Shown here: piece by piece, positions 7,370-11,722 of the stretch
Numbering within the stretch: position 1 is the stretch's first letter
Layout: each line of letters begins with the position of its first letter
From: Desulfobacterales bacterium
Lineage (GTDB): Bacteria > Desulfobacterota > Desulfobacteria > Desulfobacterales > QNYZ01
Reading direction: 5' to 3'
Length of the DNA: 11,722 nucleotides
Assembly (NCBI GenBank): GCA_029938515.1
Contig: JAOZUU010000037.1
Coordinates: forward strand, 1 to 11,722
Notes under the pieces: generated by a model
What the model saw: the letters and a program-made list of their open reading frames with translations, nothing else
What the model was told of the DNA's origin: nothing
The model's database searches: none
Translations under genes and position numbers: made by a program

Positions 7370-7419
7370 CTTCAATTCTGAACAGTGCCGCAAAGGAACA
7401 TAGTGAATTCCACGAGCAC

Positions 7420-8367
7420 CTATTGCATCCTGCAGCAGGGGTATAATTCCCTGACCATGAGTTGCCGTATCCCAACATCCAGGACCGAAGGGCGCCATCC
7501 AGGTGGCAAGACGCTGTCGTTGAAAGTAATGTTTGACCTGTTACCGAAATTCTCATCGTAGCGGAACTGTATATGAAGATTCAGAATGCGTTCGATCCTT
7601 GCAACTACCTCGAAAATGGATACGCATCTTGAGCTAACCAGGAAATACACCGAACCGTAGTTTCCGCCATCATTCCAAAACCTGATACGCCTGCCGACGA
7701 AATTGCCTATGTCTCCGGCATATACATAATCTCTGAGCGCCATAACGTGGGCATCCAGCACCGTCACCTGCTTGTTTCGAGCGTTTTGCACAAGCTTGTT
7801 GATCAAGCCATGCTGCCTTTTCCGGGTCATGGGTCCGTAAACGGAACTGGGCCGGTAAATGGTGAGTTCGCTCTCGTCGAAGGACGTCTGCAGCACCTGT
7901 TCCTGGGCCAGCTTCATCTGGCCATAAGGCCTGACCGGGGATGGCTTGGATGTATTCGTAACAACGCTCTGACCTTCAAACAGTCCGCCGGCTGAGCTGA
8001 CGTAGTGAAAATCGAACGTTGTCAAGTCCAAACCTTGTCGGAGATTCAAGATGAACTGGAGCGTATCCTCAAATGAAATATTCTCCTGGCTGACTTCACA
8101 GCTTGAAGAAAAGAAATCCGTGATGCCAGCGCTCCAGGTTACGGTCAGTCTGCTCAGGAATAGCGAGTATTCGATACAGGCTGCCTGTATCAAGTCGAAG
8201 GCATGCTCCCGCCAGCCCATATCCTGCCAGTCAAATGGTAGGTCAACCAATATCCGGTATTCTGATCGAAGCAGTGCATCACGGATCGCCGAGCCGATCA
8301 TTCCAAGTCCAAACAAGAGTACGAGGTGGCAGGCGGGGGAGTCCTTTCTTGTGCTCAGAATCTGCAT
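7420..8367 (-). CDS. NAD-dependent epimerase/dehydratase (extended SDR)
   Basis: The 315-residue protein has the extended SDR layout: an N-terminal nucleotide-binding loop FGLGMIGSAI (19-28, G-x-G-x-x-G), the active-site segment HYVSSAGGLFEG (121-132), the catalytic pair Y148-x-x-x-K152 (PYGQMKLAQE), then YRPSSVYGP (171-179), a typical sugar-nucleotide epimerase motif. The C-terminal GWRPSVLDVGIRQLM resembles the usual end of NDP-sugar epimerases, so the gene looks complete. It probably supplies a modified NDP-sugar to the adjacent GT2 enzyme; the exact sugar cannot be read. The segment between the Gly motif and the active site (about 45-115) is unusual. The ATG at 8367 has a ribosome site (GAGAGG) and lies 13 bases inside the end of the glycosyltransferase gene, so the two are translationally coupled. 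Confidence 0.82.
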   Translation of the reverse strand: MQILSTRKDSPACHLVLLFGLGMIGSAIRDALLRSEYRILVDLPFDWQDMGWREHAFDLIQAACIEYSLFLSRLTVTWSAGITDFFSSSCEVSQENISFEDTLQFILNLRQGLDLTTFDFHYVSSAGGLFEGQSVVTNTSKPSPVRPYGQMKLAQEQVLQTSFDESELTIYRPSSVYGPMTRKRQHGLINKLVQNARNKQVTVLDAHVMALRDYVYAGDIGNFVGRRIRFWNDGGNYGSVYFLVSSRCVSIFEVVARIERILNLHIQFRYDENFGNRSNITFNDSVLPPGWRPSVLDVGIRQLMVRELYPCCRMQ

Positions 8368-9383
8368 TGGCCTCTCAACTTCCCGACTTCCTGCACCAGT
8401 TTGGAATCTGATGAACGGTTGACCACGAAGAATGTCGGCTTGCCCTGCAGCTGCAACATGCTCATGTGTAGAATTTCCACGATGAGACTCATAATGAACA
8501 CCGATACGCTGCCAAACGCTAGAAAAACAAGCATCAGGGAAGTCCAGCCGGCAGCCTCTATCAGACTATCCGTGAACAACTTTATGTAAAGAACCCAAGC
8601 GCCATAGCCGGTGGCCATCAGGAAACCAATCCCAGCCAAGGTTGTCGTCACCCTGAGGATACGAAAATCGGAAGTCAGTATCAGTCTCTTGGCGTGCTGA
8701 ACGAGCGCCCAGAAATGGTAACCGCTGCGCTTTTGAGTCTTGTAACGGTCGTCAGATATATCCAGTTCAACGGTTGCGATATTTTCGGTGAACCAAGTAA
8801 GCGCTACGTCGAAATAGGTGTATTGTGCGCAAATACTTGAGGCGGCGCGCGCGATGTCTCCACGGATCAGCCTGAAGCTGTTGAACGACTGTACGAACCG
8901 GTTTCCCGACAACCGGGCGATAATGAATTTGGCCAGGCTGGACAGCCGGTCACGGTAACCGCCGCCGTGAACCGACCCCGTGGGCAGGGCATAGACGACA
9001 TCCGCTCCCTTTGAGCAAGCCTTCTTCAGCAGCGTTTCGATTTGCAGCGGATGGTGCTGTAGGTCTTCATCAAGAGTGACCAACCAGTCGCCCGATGAAT
9101 ACAAGATGCCCGCTACCGTTGCGCTGTGCTGACCGTAATTCCGCGAGAGTTCCACCAACCGCAGCCAAGATTGGTCCGTGGATAGTTTCCGTAAGACCTC
9201 AGCGGATGCATCCACTGGCGCATCCAATACAAAAATGGCTTCGGTGATCAGCAGATCCAGGCCCAATGCTTCCCAGCGCTTCCTCAGTTTCTCAATCTGC
9301 GTCACTAACTCAGCTATGAACCGGTCCCCTTTGTATGCCGGAATCACGATTGATATTGTGATTGCACCGCTGTCCTGGGTCAT
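8355..9383 (-). CDS. Family 2 glycosyltransferase, polyprenyl-phosphate sugar synthase type (GtrB/DPM1-like)
   Basis: With the preferred start the protein has 342 residues. The N-terminal GT-A domain shows SIVIPAYKGDRF (about 11-22), LVELSRNYGQHSATVAGI (about 76-93) and the metal-binding LVTLDEDLQHHP (DED at 105-107). SFRLI near residue 165 matches the acceptor-side motif of this subgroup. Two transmembrane helices near the C-terminus (about 243-265 and 277-305) are as in GtrB/ArnC enzymes. It probably moves a sugar from an NDP donor to undecaprenyl phosphate at the inner face of the inner membrane. The ATG at 9381-9383 follows a good ribosome site (AGGA five bases upstream); an ATG 18 bases earlier, at 9401, is in frame but weakly preceded. 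Its stop overlaps the epimerase start by 13 bases. It appears to be the first gene of the glycan block. Confidence 0.87.
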   Translation of the reverse strand: MTQDSGAITISIVIPAYKGDRFIAELVTQIEKLRKRWEALGLDLLITEAIFVLDAPVDASAEVLRKLSTDQSWLRLVELSRNYGQHSATVAGILYSSGDWLVTLDEDLQHHPLQIETLLKKACSKGADVVYALPTGSVHGGGYRDRLSSLAKFIIARLSGNRFVQSFNSFRLIRGDIARAASSICAQYTYFDVALTWFTENIATVELDISDDRYKTQKRSGYHFWALVQHAKRLILTSDFRILRVTTTLAGIGFLMATGYGAWVLYIKLFTDSLIEAAGWTSLMLVFLAFGSVSVFIMSLIVEILHMSMLQLQGKPTFFVVNRSSDSKLVQEVGKLRGQCRF

Positions 9384-9421
9384 CCTGTTCCTATTCAGCA
9401 TTCTGATAGCATCAAGCGGGA

Positions 9422-9433
9422 AACGGCTCCGTT
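9422..9433. repeat. Short palindrome upstream of the GT2 gene
   Basis: AACGG and CCGTT flank a central CT, giving a perfect 12-base inverted repeat about 40 bases before the preferred GT2 start. It lies just downstream of a candidate promoter, where an operator would be expected. The two-base centre is too short for a hairpin loop unless the inner pairs open, so a protein site is more likely than a terminator. Chance is quite possible at this length. Confidence 0.25.
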
Positions 9434-9445
9434 CATATAAACACC

Positions 9446-9474
9446 CAACTACAAAATGAAGATCATATTGTCAA
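9446..9474 (-). promoter_or_regulatory. Weak sigma-70-like promoter candidate for the glycan block
   Basis: A consensus -35 box TTGACA (9474-9469) is followed after 17 bases by TAGTTG (9451-9446), a poor -10 match. It lies in the 124-base gap between purB and the GT2 gene, pointing toward the latter. I see no convincing terminator for purB in this gap, so read-through from purB is an alternative way to express these genes. Confidence 0.25.
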
Positions 9475-9525
9475 GACTGCATTTTATTCCAAATCGGCCT
9501 TAAAAATCGAATTTATACCCGTGAA

Positions 9526-10881
9526 TCAATCAGCTTCCGCAACCCCGGTATAACTCTCCGGTGTAATCTTCAAAAGCTCCATCTTGACCGTTTCAGACAC
9601 ATCCAGGGTTTCGATAAAATCTGCGATCTTCCGGGCATCAATAACACCATGGATCCGGGTCAGTGCTTTTAAGGCTTCGTAGGGTTGAGGGTACCCTTCC
9701 CGCCGCAGAACCGTCTGGATCCCCTCAGACACCACGGCCCAGTTATTATTAAGGTCCGCGCGGATTATCTCTTCGTTTAACACGATCCTCTTTAATCCTC
9801 TCTGCACTGATTTTAGGGCGATAAGGGTATGAGCCAGGGGAACGCCGACATTGCGGGACACCGTCGAGTCGGTCAGGTCCCGCTGCAGCCGGGAGATGGG
9901 CAACTTGTCGGCCAAATGCGAAAATACTACATTGGCCACACCCAGGTTACCTTCCGCATTTTCGAAATCAATGGGGTTGACCTTATGGGGCATGGCCGAA
10001 GAGCCCACCTCATTTTCGACGATTTTCTGTTTGAAGTAGTTAAAAGAAATATATGACCAGATATCACGACAAAAATCGATTAAAATAGTATTGATCCGCT
10101 TAACTCCGTCACAAAAAGCAGCCAGATGATCATAAGGTTCGATCTGAGTCGTCACTTGAGTGCGCTTCAGGCCCAGTACATCGTTGACCAGATGATCGGC
10201 AAAGGCGGGCCAGTCGATTTCCGGATAGGCGACTACATGGGCATTAAAGTTTCCCGTGGCGCCTCCGAATTTGGCCGTATAGGGCACTTGTGCCAGCAGT
10301 GTGCATTGTTCTTCCAGTCGATGAATGAACACGGTTATCTCTTTGCCCAGCAGAGTGGGCGACGCCGGTTGTCCATGGGTCCGGGCCAGCATCGCCACGT
10401 CTTTCCACTGACGGGCCAGATCAGTCATCTGATTAATGGTTTCATCCAGGACCGGCTGGATAACGGTCCTCCAGGCATCTCTAATCATCAGCGGCAGGGC
10501 CGTATTGTTCACATCCTGGGAAGTTAACCCAAAATGGATGAACTCCTGGTATTCACCGAGGTTGAGCTGACTGAACCGTTCCTTTAGAAAATATTCCACG
10601 GCCTTGACATCGTGATTGGTGGTCTTTTCGATTGATTTTACTTTTTCAGCATCCGATCGTGTAAATTGCCGGTAAATTTCCCGCAGCGAATCATAAAGCT
10701 TCTCATTGACCCCTTTTAGCTGGGTCAGCGGCAATCGGCACAGTGCAATAAAATACTCAATTTCCACCATGACGCGATACCGGATCAACGCCTTTTCGGA
10801 GAAGTAGTCGGCCAGTGGTGCGGTAGTCTTGCGGTAGCGACCGTCCACGGGTGAGATGGCTGTAAGCGTGTCGAGTGACAT
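9526..10881 (-). CDS. purB: Adenylosuccinate lyase
   Basis: The 451-residue protein is a full-length PurB of the E. coli type in the fumarase/aspartase superfamily. It releases fumarate in two purine steps: SAICAR to AICAR, and adenylosuccinate to AMP, in the cytoplasm as a homotetramer. It starts with LTAISPVDGRYR, typical of this subgroup. Other landmarks are KTTNHDVKAVE (86-96), FGLTSQDVNNTA (117-128), ARTHGQPASPT (166-176, general-acid His169), and the superfamily signature GSSAMPHKVNP (293-303), with the catalytic Ser in the mobile loop (Ser294/Ser295). The ATG at 10879-10881 has a strong ribosome site (AAAGGGGGAA). It is flanked by the PqiC-like lipoprotein gene upstream on the same strand and the glycan block downstream; neither is a purine gene, so the linkage is probably not functional. 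No missing motif or frameshift is seen. Confidence 0.97.
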   Translation of the reverse strand: MSLDTLTAISPVDGRYRKTTAPLADYFSEKALIRYRVMVEIEYFIALCRLPLTQLKGVNEKLYDSLREIYRQFTRSDAEKVKSIEKTTNHDVKAVEYFLKERFSQLNLGEYQEFIHFGLTSQDVNNTALPLMIRDAWRTVIQPVLDETINQMTDLARQWKDVAMLARTHGQPASPTLLGKEITVFIHRLEEQCTLLAQVPYTAKFGGATGNFNAHVVAYPEIDWPAFADHLVNDVLGLKRTQVTTQIEPYDHLAAFCDGVKRINTILIDFCRDIWSYISFNYFKQKIVENEVGSSAMPHKVNPIDFENAEGNLGVANVVFSHLADKLPISRLQRDLTDSTVSRNVGVPLAHTLIALKSVQRGLKRIVLNEEIIRADLNNNWAVVSEGIQTVLRREGYPQPYEALKALTRIHGVIDARKIADFIETLDVSETVKMELLKITPESYTGVAEAD

Positions 10882-10978
10882 CGTTCCCCCTTTTTTTTCA
10901 GCGGTTTGAAAGTGTCATTCCGGCGAAGCCTGTCATAGTCTATATCCGGGAGACCATTACTTGTAGAGGACGTTCCTG

Positions 10979-11003
10979 AAAAAAAATTATTAGCCAATAA
11001 TTA
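10979..11003 (-). terminator. AT-rich intrinsic terminator candidate after the lipoprotein gene
   Basis: On the minus strand, AATTATT (11002-10996) and AATAATT (10991-10985) form a perfect 7-pair stem around GGCT, and a run of eight T residues (10986-10979) overlaps its end. The stem begins within the lipoprotein stop codon. Being all A-T pairs it is weak, so partial read-through into purB is possible. Confidence 0.5.
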
Positions 11004-11621
11004 TCTGTTTACGATCGATCGAATGCCGGCCGCAATATCCTCACTGAGCTTTTTAATAGCACGATTGTGCGCAGTTACCATGGCTTTGTAACCTGTTTTA
11101 TCAACGGCCTCGCTGATGCGTGCGCGTTTCATCATAATTATTTCATTGCCGCGCTCATCCAAAATCGCCCAGCGGGCAACCAGGGAAACCGCGTCGCCCG
11201 GATTTCCGTCCATTCGCATCACCTGAATTTCAAGCTTGTAATCAACCGGCGATGATCCCCGCCACGAAAAAATACGAATATTGTCGGCGTTCAGTAAGTT
11301 CGATAAATTTTCCACAATTACCTGGAAAATGTTGTCTGCCAGCGGTTCCGCCCACCGGTCGAATTCACCCAGGGTCAGTTCCGTTTCATCCAGTCGTTTC
11401 ACGATCTGGGGCCGATTCAGATATTCCGGCACCTGGACCGATGCGATACCGATGACAACCGGATTGTCGCCGGTGGCCGTATCCGCCAATGCCTTGTATT
11501 CGACCATCGGGCTCAACATATAAAATCGGGGAGGCGCGCTGGGGTTCCCGCCGATGCACCCCGCCAGAAGAACTCCCGAAAAAATGAGCGCCAATATCCG
11601 GATTTTCACTAAGTGTCGCAT
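11001..11621 (-). CDS. PqiC/YmbA-type lipoprotein (auxiliary lipoprotein of an Mce-type lipid transporter)
   Basis: The 206-residue protein starts with a lipoprotein signal: MRHLVKIR, a hydrophobic stretch, then the lipobox LLAGC with Cys22 as the lipidated residue. Ile at +2 fits outer-membrane sorting. The mature part begins with PRFYMLSPM, the YxL-type opening usual in this family, and contains IGIASVQVPEYLNRPQIV (about 57-75), DRWAEPLADNI (about 88-98) and VARWAILDERGNE (about 145-157). These are typical of the ABC-type transport auxiliary lipoprotein family that includes PqiC. Members act with MlaD/PqiB-like proteins in lipid movement across the envelope. The frame is open upstream to 11711, but the ATG at 11621 has a near-perfect ribosome site, so the shorter form is chosen. 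Mce partners, if present, would lie past the window end. The remaining bases 11622-11722 show no recognisable gene. Confidence 0.87.
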   Translation of the reverse strand: MRHLVKIRILALIFSGVLLAGCIGGNPSAPPRFYMLSPMVEYKALADTATGDNPVVIGIASVQVPEYLNRPQIVKRLDETELTLGEFDRWAEPLADNIFQVIVENLSNLLNADNIRIFSWRGSSPVDYKLEIQVMRMDGNPGDAVSLVARWAILDERGNEIIMMKRARISEAVDKTGYKAMVTAHNRAIKKLSEDIAAGIRSIVNR

Positions 11622-11625
11622 GTTA

Positions 11626-11635
11626 CTACCTCCTT
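11626..11635 (-). promoter_or_regulatory. Strong ribosome binding site that fixes the lipoprotein start
   Basis: AAGGAGGTAG on the minus strand lies with seven bases between AAGGAGG and the ATG at 11621. It selects that ATG over the in-frame codon at 11711 and places the lipobox at the usual distance from the N-terminus. Confidence 0.85.
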
Positions 11636-11722
11636 TTGGGTCCATCCTCAGGGCTCGCGAAAAAATAACTTCACATTTTATGCGCCGATGCATCCCAACT
11701 ATCGTTGTCAAAAAAGCCGATG

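Noticed and set aside
7277..7498. A 73-codon minus-strand gene covering the GtrA-like segment
   Set aside because: The first 43 codons overlap the end of the epimerase gene in another frame and show no family features; only the part from 7369 resembles GtrA.
7420..8367. The NAD-dependent epimerase/dehydratase as the missing OleD
   Set aside because: OleD is also an extended SDR, but this gene is on the opposite strand, over 4 kb from oleC, and translationally coupled to a glycosyltransferase. Its YRPSSVYGP segment fits NDP-sugar enzymes, so a sugar role is more likely.
11622..11711. A longer lipoprotein reading frame starting at 11711
   Set aside because: The extra 30 residues would put a polar extension before the lipoprotein signal, while the ATG at 11621 has an excellent ribosome site.

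Overview
The window holds two gene blocks that converge at about 4.7 kb. It reads like a Gram-negative chromosome of intermediate GC. The Gram-negative call rests on an outer-membrane-type lipoprotein of the PqiC/YmbA kind. The gene mix (olefin genes, E. coli-type purB, a heptamer-built AT-rich hairpin between genes) would fit a Desulfobacterota-like bacterium, but that placement is an inference; no marker RNA is present.

Plus strand, 1-4694. The block opens with the C-terminal part of OleA (a thiolase-fold condensing enzyme), followed by a 7-base overlap into oleB (alpha/beta-hydrolase, beta-lactone decarboxylase) and then oleC (AMP-forming-type ligase, beta-lactone synthetase). Together these are three of the four enzymes that turn two fatty acyl-CoAs into a long-chain internal olefin by head-to-head condensation. 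The fourth, the reductase OleD, is not beside them. A DJ-1/PfpI-family gene follows oleC. Next come a hairpin built of 7-base units and a four-helix membrane protein of unknown function.

Minus strand, 11621-4794, in transcription order: a PqiC-like lipoprotein gene ending in an AT-rich hairpin plus T-run, then purB (adenylosuccinate lyase), then an envelope-glycan block. The glycan block contains a polyprenyl-phosphate glycosyltransferase (GT2, GtrB/DPM1-like), a 13-base overlap into an NAD-dependent sugar epimerase/dehydratase, a stub matching only the start of a GtrA-type flippase, a class I SAM methyltransferase, a 238-base non-coding stretch, and a strongly AT-rich gene for a polytopic GT-C-like membrane protein.

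Read together, the glycan genes look like a GtrA/GtrB/Gtr-type system: GT2 loads a sugar on polyprenyl phosphate, GtrA flips it, and a polytopic transferase uses it outside the membrane. Here the flippase is reduced to a stub and the last gene has very different base composition, so the locus looks partly decayed or recently reassembled. I do not see a CRISPR array, tRNA, rRNA, insertion sequence or an obvious defence system.
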